A DNA stretch of 64,000 bases, taken from positions 1-64,000 of the forward strand of contig JBGSKO010000144.1 in assembly GCA_041741155.1 (NCBI GenBank), written 5' to 3'. Positions 34,098 through 42,534 of this stretch are shown here, piece by piece. The translations under genes were made by a program, and so were the position numbers. Origin of the DNA: M3007 sp041741155 (lineage in GTDB: Bacteria; Bacteroidota; Bacteroidia; Chitinophagales; Saprospiraceae). How positions within the stretch are numbered: the first letter of the stretch is position 1; each line of letters opens with the position of its first letter. The notes beneath the pieces are model-generated. The model was not told the origin of the DNA. It did not search any database and saw only the letters and a list, made by a program, of their open reading frames with translations.

Positions 34098-34152
34098 CGG
34101 TTGAGAAGGGTTGAGAGGGTTGAGAGGGGTTGAGAGGGTTGAGAGGGTTGAG
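34098..34152 (-). repeat. CTCAACC tandem repeat forming the leader of the ABC exporter operon
   Basis: Read on the minus strand this is six imperfect copies of CTCAACCCT (8-10 nt), the last ending CTCAACCGTCAAT just before the ATG at 34092. The same end sequence precedes the ATG of an unrelated gene at 50971. Confidence 0.85.
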
Positions 34153-34225
34153 ATTTGCAATACTTGACAATGGAACAAAATAAACATCCCTTAGTTGAAG
34201 GGTTGAAAAATCCCTTTCTGTGGGG

Positions 34226-37200
34226 TTACCGCCACACTCCCAACAACGGTTCTGCCGTCTCCGCGCCACACTTTCCCGACTTCCCGGCGTCGAATGCTCC
34301 GTGGAAATGCAGGTACACATCGAACCGCACGCGGCCGCCCTGGTCGGCTTTGTAGTTGGTGTGCCAGTAGTTATTCATCGCGTACAGAAATACCGTGGCG
34401 GCGGAACGGTTGCTGTCCAGCCATTTTTTATGGCCGTTATGCACTTGCCGCTCGTCTATCAGGCTGCCGATTTCAAACAGGGCGCCTTGCGGACTGGACA
34501 GGGTGACACCCCCCTCCGCACCGGATACATCCAGCCAGCGTTGCACGGAGAAAAAGTCTTTATTCGATCCGGGTATTTGTCCTTTCTCGGGACTGATCCA
34601 GCTGTCGCCTACACCAATACGCACCGTGGGATTGGAAATATCGAACGGGAAAGCCAGGTGCAGCGACTCCTTGTCACGGATGTTTTTTTTGTCAATTATG
34701 GCCGACAAGTGGAGCATATCCAGCCCGCTGTACTGTGAAATTTCGTACACCACTTCGTTGGTACCGGTCAGCATACCGGTCGTACGCAGGCGTTGCAGTA
34801 CCGGTCCTTTCTCCGTCCAGGCGCTGTGCAGCACCGCCGAGCGGTGAAAACTATCGGGATCCCGCCCGGACATATACAGCGCTTGTAACAGGCCGTTGTA
34901 CGGCTCGGATTGCACCCATTGGCGGGCCCGGGTAGTCAGGCGCTGCACGGCGCCGGTAGCAGGGTCGGCCGACCAGGAAATTAGCGGCGTAACCCATTCA
35001 CCTGCCGCGCCGGCAACACGGGCAATGCGGTACACGCGCTGCCCGTTGGCGGGTACGTCGCGCGCAACAAAAATGCGGCGGCCGTTGGCCAGGGTTTGCA
35101 TGGGCACGGGGCGCCCCTGTTTATCGTCCTCAAAAAGGCCATATTCACTCGAAATTGTCCCGGGCCAATCCAGCTCCACCACTCCGCTGCGCGACCAGGG
35201 CAGGGTATTGAACACGGTAAAAAATGCCGGTTTAGCGGCGTCGGACAGCAGGGCGCGTTCGATCTGGTTTACCTCGTAGCGCGCCGAGTCGAGCAGTCGT
35301 TTTTTGTATTCCCACTGCCGCGTCGTGAACGGGTCATCGGGTGCGGAAATGCTGCACCAGGCGCCCCAGGTGTGTTCGTGAAACAGGATGATGTGGCGTC
35401 GGGCCTGGTACCACCAGTCGGACGGCAGTGTTGCCTTTTGCTGCCGGGCTAAGCGCTCCAGTTGGGTAAGTTTGCTGCTGAGCAGCCGGTTTTCGGTTTC
35501 TTCGGCGGCGGTGGAGTAGGCGCCGTCTTCCCAGTAGGGGGTGAAATCGCCCGACCGTACCGGAATTGTTTTTCCGTATTGTTTTTCAAAGCGCTCGAAT
35601 ACATCGTTCACGTTGGCGAGTACCAGGCGAGGCGAGGTGTATTTTTCATTCCAGTTTCGCACAAAATCGCTGATGGTGCTGTCAATAGGGCCGTTGTCCG
35701 ACACGATGTTGTAGCGCCATTGCACCATGTCATAGGGGTAGTTGGCTGCTTCGAGGGCTTTCAGGTAATCGGCAATCTTGCGGGGACCGCGGTCTGCGGC
35801 AGCGCCGGATGCAAAACCGTGCCAGGAGGAATACCCTTTGCCGCAGGTCCAGAAGAGGATACTGTCGCGCCCGGAAGCAGATTTCCACCAGAACGGCCGG
35901 TCGCCTTGTTCCCGCAGGGTGGACCCGATGCGGTCGCCACCGTCGGGCATTGCCTCAATATAGTTGGGGCCGTTGGAAAAATAGCGGACACCGTGCTGAG
36001 CCAGTGCAGGCACTACTTCCCAGCTCAGCCCTGGAATATCGGTGAACATAGCCGACCGGATGGGCAAATCGTAGCGACGCCGCAGGGTGTCGGCGTACTC
36101 CGTCCACCAGCGCAGTTCTTCAGGCGAACAGAGGCCGGTAAGCATGTTGGCGTACAGCGCCGACAGACCGATTTGTCCGCTGCGCACGGCTTGTACAAAT
36201 TGCTGCGTTTCCGCCGGGGTGGCTTCACGCAGGAAATTTTCCACAGCCCACAGTGCTTCGATGTTCCACACAAACCGGCTGTCGTCGGGGTATGTCCGGG
36301 TTTTTTCGATCATCCGGAGTGCCTTGCGGATGTTGTCCGTGTGTATGACCGCCACATCTTCCTGGTAGTGCGAGTAGCCGATGTCGGTATGTGAGTGGTG
36401 TACCAGGTCAATTTCGCGCTGGATGACGGGGTGAAATTCGATTGTTTTGTTCACCGTCAGCCGGTTGCCGATGCGGGCGGTAATGTTCCGTTCGGTTTTT
36501 TTCGAGACGGCGCTTACCGGCAGTTCAAAGGTTTGAATCCCGTTTTGAACCACATACCGCTGCTCGGGCGCACCGTCCATGCGGACATGCAGCGTATCCG
36601 GCGCGCCGAAATGCAGCACGGTGAATTGGAGGGGTTGGCGGGCCGTACTGCCGCGCAGCAAAAAGGGCAGCGGCTCCATATCCACCTTTTCCTCGAATGT
36701 GTACTGAAACGTCATGTACCAGTCGGGGCTGTTTTGGGCCTGCCCTACCACCTTGAGCCGGAGCGGTTGGCCGGGTGTACAGGCGCTTCGCGGTACGCGC
36801 AGGTAGGCTATGCCATGGGCATCGGAAACCCAGTCGAGTTTTTTCAGTTCAAACGTCAGGCGCGTGCTATCATGGGCGGCAAATGACCAGATGGGCGGGT
36901 GCTGTTGCGGGTTTGTGGTGAAGGTGAGCGCCGGCCGGTCGTTGACAAACAGATCGAAATGCCGGACGCCCTTGCTGGTTCCCGTGGAGTGTGCGGCAAT
37001 CCAGCTGAAATACACGTACCGCCCCGTGATGCCGGCAGGTACCGGCGCTGTTTCCCACTCTATGATTTTATTCCCGTCGGTGCAGCGGGTGAGCAACGCT
37101 TCGCGGGCGTAGTCAGGGTACACCGAGATGTAAGGCAGGGTTTCGCCGCGGATGGTTTTAGCGTAGCCGTTCAGGACGGTTTGGTCGCCCATGCCGGGGA

Positions 37201-37273
37201 CGGCGATCTGGGCGGTTGCAAGCGGCAGCGCGTATAAAAAGAAGACAGCGGCAATGAGGAAGTAGCGGAGCAT
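34226..37273 (-). CDS. Secreted glycoside hydrolase family 38-like alpha-mannosidase
   Basis: This 1015-residue protein has a signal peptide (FFLYALPLATAQ), an N-terminal beta-sandwich region (about 25-280), a GH38 catalytic barrel starting at DLVHHSHTDIGYSHYQEDV (about residue 305) with the zinc-binding His/Asp, a likely nucleophile Asp in SAMFTDIPGLSW, a helical middle domain (HIILFHEHTWGAWCS) and C-terminal beta-sandwiches. GH38 enzymes are zinc-dependent retaining alpha-mannosidases that trim mannosides. Sequence does not tell the linkage. It is exported to the periplasm or surface and lies among other carbohydrate-active and esterase genes on the same strand (38024, 39271), suggesting a glycan-degradation cluster without SusCD. 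Confidence 0.85.
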   Translation of the reverse strand: MLRYFLIAAVFFLYALPLATAQIAVPGMGDQTVLNGYAKTIRGETLPYISVYPDYAREALLTRCTDGNKIIEWETAPVPAGITGRYVYFSWIAAHSTGTSKGVRHFDLFVNDRPALTFTTNPQQHPPIWSFAAHDSTRLTFELKKLDWVSDAHGIAYLRVPRSACTPGQPLRLKVVGQAQNSPDWYMTFQYTFEEKVDMEPLPFLLRGSTARQPLQFTVLHFGAPDTLHVRMDGAPEQRYVVQNGIQTFELPVSAVSKKTERNITARIGNRLTVNKTIEFHPVIQREIDLVHHSHTDIGYSHYQEDVAVIHTDNIRKALRMIEKTRTYPDDSRFVWNIEALWAVENFLREATPAETQQFVQAVRSGQIGLSALYANMLTGLCSPEELRWWTEYADTLRRRYDLPIRSAMFTDIPGLSWEVVPALAQHGVRYFSNGPNYIEAMPDGGDRIGSTLREQGDRPFWWKSASGRDSILFWTCGKGYSSWHGFASGAAADRGPRKIADYLKALEAANYPYDMVQWRYNIVSDNGPIDSTISDFVRNWNEKYTSPRLVLANVNDVFERFEKQYGKTIPVRSGDFTPYWEDGAYSTAAEETENRLLSSKLTQLERLARQQKATLPSDWWYQARRHIILFHEHTWGAWCSISAPDDPFTTRQWEYKKRLLDSARYEVNQIERALLSDAAKPAFFTVFNTLPWSRSGVVELDWPGTISSEYGLFEDDKQGRPVPMQTLANGRRIFVARDVPANGQRVYRIARVAGAAGEWVTPLISWSADPATGAVQRLTTRARQWVQSEPYNGLLQALYMSGRDPDSFHRSAVLHSAWTEKGPVLQRLRTTGMLTGTNEVVYEISQYSGLDMLHLSAIIDKKNIRDKESLHLAFPFDISNPTVRIGVGDSWISPEKGQIPGSNKDFFSVQRWLDVSGAEGGVTLSSPQGALFEIGSLIDERQVHNGHKKWLDSNRSAATVFLYAMNNYWHTNYKADQGGRVRFDVYLHFHGAFDAGKSGKCGAETAEPLLGVWR

Positions 37274-37292
37274 GGCAAGGATGGTTAAGTAA

Positions 37293-37432
37293 CGGCGGGT
37301 TTTAACCCGCCGAATGTGGTAACGGCGATAACGGCGGGTTTTAACCCGCCGAATTTAGTACAGGCCCAAAATTAGTCATCTCTACATGTTTGCCTTTTGC
37401 CCTTTGTAATATTTGGCGGGTTATAACCCGCC
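37293..37432. repeat. Three copies of a perfect palindrome in the 5' region of the GH38 gene
   Basis: CGGCGGGTTTTAACCCGCCG occurs at 37293-37312 and 37332-37351, and a GGCGGGTTATAACCCGCC variant at 37415-37432. All three lie in the 166-bp spacer upstream of the GH38 gene, the last touching the 3' end of the next gene. Confidence 0.95.
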
Positions 37433-37439
37433 GCTACCC

Positions 37440-37988
37440 TTAAAAATGCCAACCCACTTTCAGCGAACCTTCCGGGTTGAGTCGCGGAGGCTGATAGGTG
37501 GTGGTCGGAAACGCAACGGTGTCGTCGCCGGCAATCCGGACGTGCAGGCCGACCCATGGGCTGAGGTAAAAATTGCGAAAAAATTTCCAGTTATAGCCCG
37601 CGCCACCAGACAGCAGGTAACTCTTGTACCCGCCGGAACGCTGGTCGGCGTCGTACCGGATATCGTTATCCCAGTACACGGCGCCGGCAGCCAGCCACCA
37701 ACCCCGGAAGTCGGGTTGGAGGAAGTAGTCGGCCAACAGGGCGTAGGCGTGGATGTTGTTTTTCGAAAAACCATCGGGCAGGAGAAAATCCGGTTTGGTG
37801 GCTTTTGCCGCCAGCAGACGCCCGCGCCAGTGCCCTTTCCCGGCCCACACACACCCAAAGTATCCGCCGGTGGCGTACGGCAAAAAGTCTAACTCCAGGC
37901 CGGCAGTAAAGGAACCGGCGGTGGTTTTTTCCTGAGCGAACGCCGGGACGGACAAGAGGCAAAACAGGAATAGTGCTATTAATTTCAT
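37440..37988 (-). CDS. Small exported beta-barrel-like protein
   Basis: This 182-residue protein has a clear signal peptide (LIALFLFCLLSVPAFAQ) and a body of alternating hydrophobic/aromatic strands with glycine turns (ATGGYFGCVWAGKGHWRGRL, YLLSGGAGYNWKFFRNFYLS, PWVGLHVRIAG) ending in an aromatic VGWHF, the classical C-terminal signal of an outer-membrane beta-barrel. The likely place is the outer membrane, as an eight-stranded barrel. I do not assign a function. It is on the same strand as the GH38 and esterase genes; gaps are 166 and 35 bp. Confidence 0.7.
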   Translation of the reverse strand: MKLIALFLFCLLSVPAFAQEKTTAGSFTAGLELDFLPYATGGYFGCVWAGKGHWRGRLLAAKATKPDFLLPDGFSKNNIHAYALLADYFLQPDFRGWWLAAGAVYWDNDIRYDADQRSGGYKSYLLSGGAGYNWKFFRNFYLSPWVGLHVRIAGDDTVAFPTTTYQPPRLNPEGSLKVGWHF

Positions 37989-38023
37989 AAAAATGCTGCT
38001 TTTATTACGTCGCTGCTGCCGGC

Positions 38024-39166
38024 CTATTGCGCAATTTGTACCGCTAATACCTGATGGCGATTTCCATTTTGCACGTGTACATAATACATACCAGCGGGAA
38101 GATTTCCCACTGCTAACCAGACCGTTTCGGAGGCCGTAAGAAGCAGCTGTCCACGGATGTCGTAGAGTTGCAGTTCAATTGGTTCGGCCGGGTCCAGCCC
38201 GGATACTTCCAGGCGATGGTGTGTTGGATTGGGAAAAACACGGAATGGATTACTGTCTGCCGGGTTGATGGTTGAGTTGGTAACCGGGAGTGCATAGCGG
38301 GAGAAAAATGCCCATATTTCCTTGCTGGCATTGATATCGCGGTTGGTGTTTCCCACTCCGGCAATGCCCGTACCGCCTGGCCAGGTATGGCCGCCACCGA
38401 TGATTTTCAACAAACGGACTTCGGTACTGTCGGTACAGGGGTAGTGGGTGATTTGTTGCACTGTAGAGCCTTCACTGACCAGATCGGGTAGTTGCACGGT
38501 ATCCGCCGGATCGGGGCAGGCGTTGCGATCGGTCCAATAGGAAAGGATGTCCTCCACGGGCAAATTGGCAAAACTGCCGTTGTAGGCCACCACGCCATCA
38601 GCGGTACCGTGTAGCTGAAGCACCGGCACGGGACGCGAAGGCTGGCAAAGGCCGAATGCGGCGCTCGTCATTGTACCGCTGACCGAAGCAATGGCCGCGA
38701 TCCGGTCGGTCGCCTCACAGGCTAATTTGTGGCTCATGAATCCACCCGCAGAAAATCCGCAGGCATATACCCTTCGGGGGTCAATGTTGAATTGTGCAGC
38801 CATCGTGTCGGCCAAAGCCCGGATAAAGCCCACATCGTTGGCGGTAGAACTACCCGGGAAGGGGTTATTGGTATTCCAGCCATTGTTGATTCCGTTGGGA
38901 TAAACGCAAATGAAGTGGTTGGAATCCGCCACAGCATTAAAACCGGAAACACCCATAATAGCCCCTGCTGTTTGGGTAAAACCATGCAGAACAAAGACGA
39001 GTGGCCATTGCTCGGCGGGAGTCCAGTCGGAAGGGATATAAGTGATAAAACTCCTCTGTTGTCCGTCAAACTGGATACTTCCTGGTGTTTGGGTGTGCGC
39101 AAATGATGTTGCCAGACAGAGGAGGGCGAGGAGAATGGCGAAGCGAGCGGGTTGTTTTGATACCAT
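38024..39166 (-). CDS. Secreted PHB-depolymerase/feruloyl-esterase-like hydrolase with T9SS type A domain
   Basis: This 380-residue protein has a signal peptide ending AHTQ and an alpha/beta-hydrolase domain of the LpqC/poly(3-hydroxybutyrate) depolymerase family: oxyanion-hole FVLHGFTQ, nucleophile Ser in CGFSAGGFMSH, acid Asp in LHGTADGVV, His in GGGHTWPGG. After residue about 300 comes a type A T9SS sorting domain (FRVFPNPTHHRLEVSGL to LPAGMYYVHVQNG). It should hydrolyse esters outside the cell: acetylated or feruloylated polysaccharide or short polyesters. Its neighbours are glycoside hydrolases, favouring carbohydrate de-esterification, an inference. Confidence 0.9.
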   Translation of the reverse strand: MVSKQPARFAILLALLCLATSFAHTQTPGSIQFDGQQRSFITYIPSDWTPAEQWPLVFVLHGFTQTAGAIMGVSGFNAVADSNHFICVYPNGINNGWNTNNPFPGSSTANDVGFIRALADTMAAQFNIDPRRVYACGFSAGGFMSHKLACEATDRIAAIASVSGTMTSAAFGLCQPSRPVPVLQLHGTADGVVAYNGSFANLPVEDILSYWTDRNACPDPADTVQLPDLVSEGSTVQQITHYPCTDSTEVRLLKIIGGGHTWPGGTGIAGVGNTNRDINASKEIWAFFSRYALPVTNSTINPADSNPFRVFPNPTHHRLEVSGLDPAEPIELQLYDIRGQLLLTASETVWLAVGNLPAGMYYVHVQNGNRHQVLAVQIAQ

Positions 39167-39270
39167 GTTGTAACGGATGGGTTGGTTTGTTTTGGGCGAA
39201 ATTAGGTATTTGCCGCATCCGAATTATTGGAATTCCCGCGCACTGCCCGGCGAACAACCGTTTTTTGGGT

Positions 39271-41127
39271 TTACCTGCCTTTCCCCACTACCATACCCTC
39301 CCCCGGCGCCAGGTCAATGTCCCGCCCGACAACAGCGTTTGTCAGCAAATCGCGGTATTTCCCTTTGCGGGGCAAGTGGAAACGCCGGGTTTCCGCTTCC
39401 AGGTTAAACAACACAAAAACCTCCTTTTTGCCTTCAAATCGGCGGTACAGCAGCGTTTTGCCGTCGGCTTGTAAAAATTCGATATCGCCCCGGCGCAGCA
39501 CGGCGTGTTTCTGGCGCAGCCGGGTGAGTTGTTTGTAATACTCGAAATGTGCGCGGTTGAAGCCGACGGGGTCGGTTGCTTTCGGGCCTTTTTGAATGTT
39601 GTTCCGGGTTTCCGGCTCGAAGGTCATTTCCGGCCACCAAAGCGGCTTGCGGCAGTCGGGGTCGTCGGATCCCCACATACCCATTTCATCGCCGTTCCAG
39701 ATATGCGGCGCACCAACGTTGGTGAAGGCGTGTAGCAGGTACAACCGCACGCGCCGGTAGGTATCGGCGTCGGGGCGGCCGGTTTTGTAGTCCGGGTCGT
39801 CGTACGGGTGTGCGCGGTATTTGTATTTGCCGGGATTGTAAAAGCAGGTCAGCAGCCGGGCGGCATCGTGGGAGGCGGCCGTGTTCATCATGGCGTAGCG
39901 GAACGGTTTGTCCAGCCGGTCCCACTGAAACAACAGGCTGTCGGCAAACTGCCGGGCGTCGAGCGCGTCGGTGGGTTCTGCAAAAAAATTGCGTGCCGGG
40001 CGGTAAGCCTGGTAAAACATGACGGCGTCGAACATATCGCCGCTGCAATAGGGCACGGGATTCATCAAACGCTCGGGCCACTTTTCCCACCAGATTTCGC
40101 CCACCAGATAAGCATCCGGTTTCACGGCTTTGACTTCCTGGCGGAACGCGCGCCAAAAGTCCAGCGGAATCTGATCGGCCACGTCCAGGCGGTATCCGTC
40201 TATACCCTGCCTCGGGTCGCCGTCGGGCGCCAGCCAGCGCTGGGTGACGGCGAAAATATGCGCCTTGAACGCCGGATGGATGTCGCCCTCGTAGGGATAG
40301 CCGGAGACGCGGGGGACGAGCACGTCCACTTTTTTTATCTCGGGCAGGCTGTTCACATTGGCCCAGCCCTGGTACTGGAATTCGTTGGCCGGGGTGGCAG
40401 GGTCGTCGAATGCCCGGATTTCGTACCAGTCTTTGTACGCCGACTGCCGCTGTTTTTTCAGGATGTCTTTCCAGGCCCAAAACTCGGCGCCGGTATGGTT
40501 CCAGGAGTAGTCCAGCACGACCCGGATGTTGCGCCGGTGTGCTTCCCGCACGATTTTGAGAAACAGCTTGTCGGCGGCCGTCCATTTCCAGGTAGCAGGG
40601 TCGGTCGGGTTTTCGGCGGCTATGATTTTTTTGTCGCCTTCCGGGTCGGGGCCGAAGTTGACGTCAATGTGGTGGTAACTGCGGGGGTCGTACTTGTGCG
40701 AGGAAGGGGCATCGTTGAGCGGGTTGAAATAGATGGCCGTGATGCCGAGGTCCTGCAGGTAGTCTAATTTGTTCAGCACCCCTTGCAGGTCGCCGCCGTA
40801 GCGGCGAAAGAACAGGGTTTCGTTCAGGGGCCGGCCGGTGGCGGCGGCCCAGGGTTCCTGCTGGTACCAGTCCTGCGTCCACGAGGAAACGCTCCAGTTG
40901 GGCGGCAGCGTAAAGAAGTCGGACGAGGCTTGCACGTCGCGGGGTGTCGGGTCGTTGGCGCGGTCGCCGTTGGCGAAACGCTCCACGAAAATCTGATACC
41001 AGATGGCGTCGGTGGCCCACTGTGGTGGTTGGGTATGCGGTTGTACGGGTTGTGCGGGTTGTGCGCCGATACAGATTGGCGCCAGCAGGAAGGGCAGGAG
41101 CAGGGATGGAAGGTATTTGAATGCCAT
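39271..41127 (-). CDS. Exported GH13 alpha-amylase family enzyme (cyclomaltodextrinase/neopullulanase-like)
   Basis: This 618-residue enzyme has a signal peptide (LLLPFLLAPICIGAQ), a start of the GH13 barrel in TDAIWYQIFVERFANGDRAN, and the GH13 conserved regions: RVVLDYSWNHTG, the nucleophile Asp in GIDGYRLDVADQIP, the acid/base Glu in AYLVGEIWWEKW and the third Asp in NTAASHDAARLL. A C-terminal beta-sandwich closes the protein. The fold and N-terminal pattern match maltogenic or neopullulanase-type enzymes acting on alpha-glucans. No T9SS domain is present, so it is probably periplasmic. I use the ATG at 41127 because it directly precedes the signal peptide; 41166 adds 13 residues. Confidence 0.9.
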   Translation of the reverse strand: MAFKYLPSLLLPFLLAPICIGAQPAQPVQPHTQPPQWATDAIWYQIFVERFANGDRANDPTPRDVQASSDFFTLPPNWSVSSWTQDWYQQEPWAAATGRPLNETLFFRRYGGDLQGVLNKLDYLQDLGITAIYFNPLNDAPSSHKYDPRSYHHIDVNFGPDPEGDKKIIAAENPTDPATWKWTAADKLFLKIVREAHRRNIRVVLDYSWNHTGAEFWAWKDILKKQRQSAYKDWYEIRAFDDPATPANEFQYQGWANVNSLPEIKKVDVLVPRVSGYPYEGDIHPAFKAHIFAVTQRWLAPDGDPRQGIDGYRLDVADQIPLDFWRAFRQEVKAVKPDAYLVGEIWWEKWPERLMNPVPYCSGDMFDAVMFYQAYRPARNFFAEPTDALDARQFADSLLFQWDRLDKPFRYAMMNTAASHDAARLLTCFYNPGKYKYRAHPYDDPDYKTGRPDADTYRRVRLYLLHAFTNVGAPHIWNGDEMGMWGSDDPDCRKPLWWPEMTFEPETRNNIQKGPKATDPVGFNRAHFEYYKQLTRLRQKHAVLRRGDIEFLQADGKTLLYRRFEGKKEVFVLFNLEAETRRFHLPRKGKYRDLLTNAVVGRDIDLAPGEGMVVGKGR

Positions 41128-41204
41128 GGGCGGTGCGGTTGAAGGTTGGGTGTGGAGGCGGTGCAAGATCGGGTAGTTCTGGAAGAAATTCGAGGCCGTT
41201 TCAA

Positions 41205-41438
41205 CTACGCTGCCAACTCCCGAATATGCAGCATCATGCTGGAAGAAACCGGTTTTACCAAAGCGCCTGGAACGGTCTTAACCGCAAGCGTACTCCCATC
41301 CAAAGCAAAAAACTCGACTTCGAAAGCTTCTCCCTCGCCGTAGATTTCCACGATGGTGCCCACATCTCCGGCTTTGAAACTGGAGTCCGGCAAGTCTTAT
41401 GCGAGTACGATGTGTTTACCCGGGCGGATGCTTCCCAA
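41205..41438 (-). pseudogene. Broken DUF4926 gene with an in-frame stop
   Basis: The minus strand encodes DLPDSSFKAGDVGTIVEIYG and then EGEAFEVEFFALDG, the body of a DUF4926 protein, which normally starts with a strand of the form (V/I)VLT(R/K)DLP. Here that strand is read as HIVLA-stop-DLP: a TAA at 41397-41399 sits where a basic residue is usual. No ATG exists downstream of it; only TTG at 41391-41393 could start a shortened 62-residue protein. Upstream the same frame runs back to 41438 and overlaps the HNH gene end. It is probably a recent pseudogene, unless the TAA is a base-call error. DUF4926 function is unknown. Confidence 0.7.
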
Positions 41439-41841
41439 ACGCCGCCAACACCAACCGCAAGTTCAAAGATTCTGCCCGGTTCATTTTCAAACATTTTACT
41501 GTAGCCCGTCCTGTTGGAGTAAGGCCGAGTATCTCGGTGCGGGTTTCATCCCACACGAAATGCTCTTGCCAGTGTTGCGTACGGGGGTGGAAAATCGGCA
41601 CGACCTTCCGGGTTAGCGGATCCAACGCCGCCAGTTTGGTATGTTTGTGCGCATTGCAAGCCGGGCACGAGAGTGCAAGATTTTCCAGATCATCACTGCC
41701 TTGTTTACTTCGTGGCACTATGTGTTCGACGGAAAAAGGCGCCGTGGAATACCCCTGCTGGTTTTTGCAGTACTCGCAGTTTCCGCCGGCTCGTTCGAGG
41801 ACTTGTCGGCGCACCGGCAAGGGGAGCGCGGGATTAGGCAT
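41416..41841 (-). CDS. HNH endonuclease
   Basis: This 141-residue protein carries a full HNH nuclease core: CEYCKNQQGYS (first zinc cysteines), FSVEHIVPRSKQGSDDLENL (catalytic His in EHI, Asn in LEN) and LSCPACNAHK (second zinc pair and final His). Stand-alone HNH proteins of this length occur in mobile and accessory regions and can be nicking or double-strand DNases. The ATG at 41841 overlaps the 3' end of the preceding gene by eight bases, so the pair is translationally coupled. It lies in the third module downstream of mfd. Target specificity is unknown. Confidence 0.88.
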   Translation of the reverse strand: MPNPALPLPVRRQVLERAGGNCEYCKNQQGYSTAPFSVEHIVPRSKQGSDDLENLALSCPACNAHKHTKLAALDPLTRKVVPIFHPRTQHWQEHFVWDETRTEILGLTPTGRATVKCLKMNRAESLNLRLVLAAFGKHPPG

Positions 41842-42232
41842 GGCGGTTCGGATAAAGGCCAAGTTGTTTCAGCAACACATCGAAAGGGACGTTCCGGCGC
41901 AAGGCCAAGTGTCCCACCAACTGTATCTTCTCGGCATCGTATTTTTCCAATTGGCGCACCAACGACAACAGTTCCCGGTGTTCTTCCGGTGTCAGGGTTT
42001 CCTGTTGCCGTTTTTCATCCAGCAGGAGGAATCGCTCCATTTTTTTTGGTGGAAACTCTTTGTTGATCTTTTTTAGCAACAAGGACTCTTCCAGCGGCAA
42101 CTCCTTGGATCTTCTACGGGCATTAATCGCCAAAATACGCAGCAAAAACTGCTCAAATTCAGTAGGACGCAGTTGTTCTGCCTGATGAATCAATTGTCCA
42201 ACTATAGAGGATGTGACAGGTTGCGTTGTCAT
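41834..42232 (-). CDS. Unknown helical protein coupled to HNH endonuclease
   Basis: This 132-residue cytoplasmic protein is all helix and charged. Its second half (MERFLLLDEKRQQETLTPEE, then LLSLVRQLEKYDAEKIQLVG) matches a pattern I associate with small proteins that sit beside HNH or PIN nucleases in cyanobacteria and Bacteroidota. The two genes overlap, as in toxin-antitoxin pairs, so an antitoxin or immunity role is plausible but not shown. A TACTTTTG element at 42252-42259 lies just upstream. Immediately before that lies a partial copy of the mfd 3' end. Confidence 0.65.
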   Translation of the reverse strand: MTTQPVTSSIVGQLIHQAEQLRPTEFEQFLLRILAINARRRSKELPLEESLLLKKINKEFPPKKMERFLLLDEKRQQETLTPEEHRELLSLVRQLEKYDAEKIQLVGHLALRRNVPFDVLLKQLGLYPNRHA

Positions 42233-42251
42233 GTCGTAGAAATTTAGAGTA

Positions 42252-42259
42252 CAAAAGTA
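42252..42259 (-). promoter_or_regulatory. -7 element TACTTTTG of the HNH module
   Basis: Minus-strand TACTTTTG 20 bp upstream of the ATG at 42232 and 27 bp after the end of an mfd 3' fragment. The two other modules have the same element at the same place. Confidence 0.45.
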
Positions 42260-42285
42260 GTTTTTTTACCGTAAAGTGCAGGTTT

Positions 42286-42492
42286 TCACCCCACCACCCC
42301 CAACAACACCTCCAGCGTCCCTTTCGTCTGTTTCATGCCGCGTACCTCGTCCTGCACGAAGATCAGTTCCTTGTTGGTTTGCTTCAGGTGGAAACCCATG
42401 ATGCGGCCCTTCTCGCCCACAAACTGGATGATCTTGTTGAACTGCGCGGTCTCGTAAAACGACGATTGCGGGGTGGTTGATAAGTAGGAGGT
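42286..42492 (-). pseudogene. Partial copy A of the mfd 3' end
   Basis: This piece encodes PQSSFYETAQFNKIIQFVGE, then GRIMGFHLKQTNKELIFVQ and DEVRGMKQTKGTLEVLLGVV, the same protein sequence as the last 60 codons of the mfd gene at 44309-46705, ending one residue earlier at a TGA. About eleven base differences occur over 180 bp and all that I checked are synonymous. Beyond 42471 the similarity fades over the next seven codons. There is no start codon or helicase domain, so it is a fragment, not a gene. Confidence 0.93.
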
Positions 42493-42534
42493 TTGGGCGC
42501 TGCGAAGCGGCGTGATTTTTCTCACCGACTATGC

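Noticed and set aside
34098..34152. CRISPR-like or phage repeat
   Set aside because: Units are only 8-10 bp and contiguous, a simple tandem repeat.
34093..34320. N-terminal extension of the ABC ATPase
   Set aside because: It would translate the CTCAACC repeat (as repeated Leu-Asn-Pro); the ATPase fold starts after the ATG at 34092.
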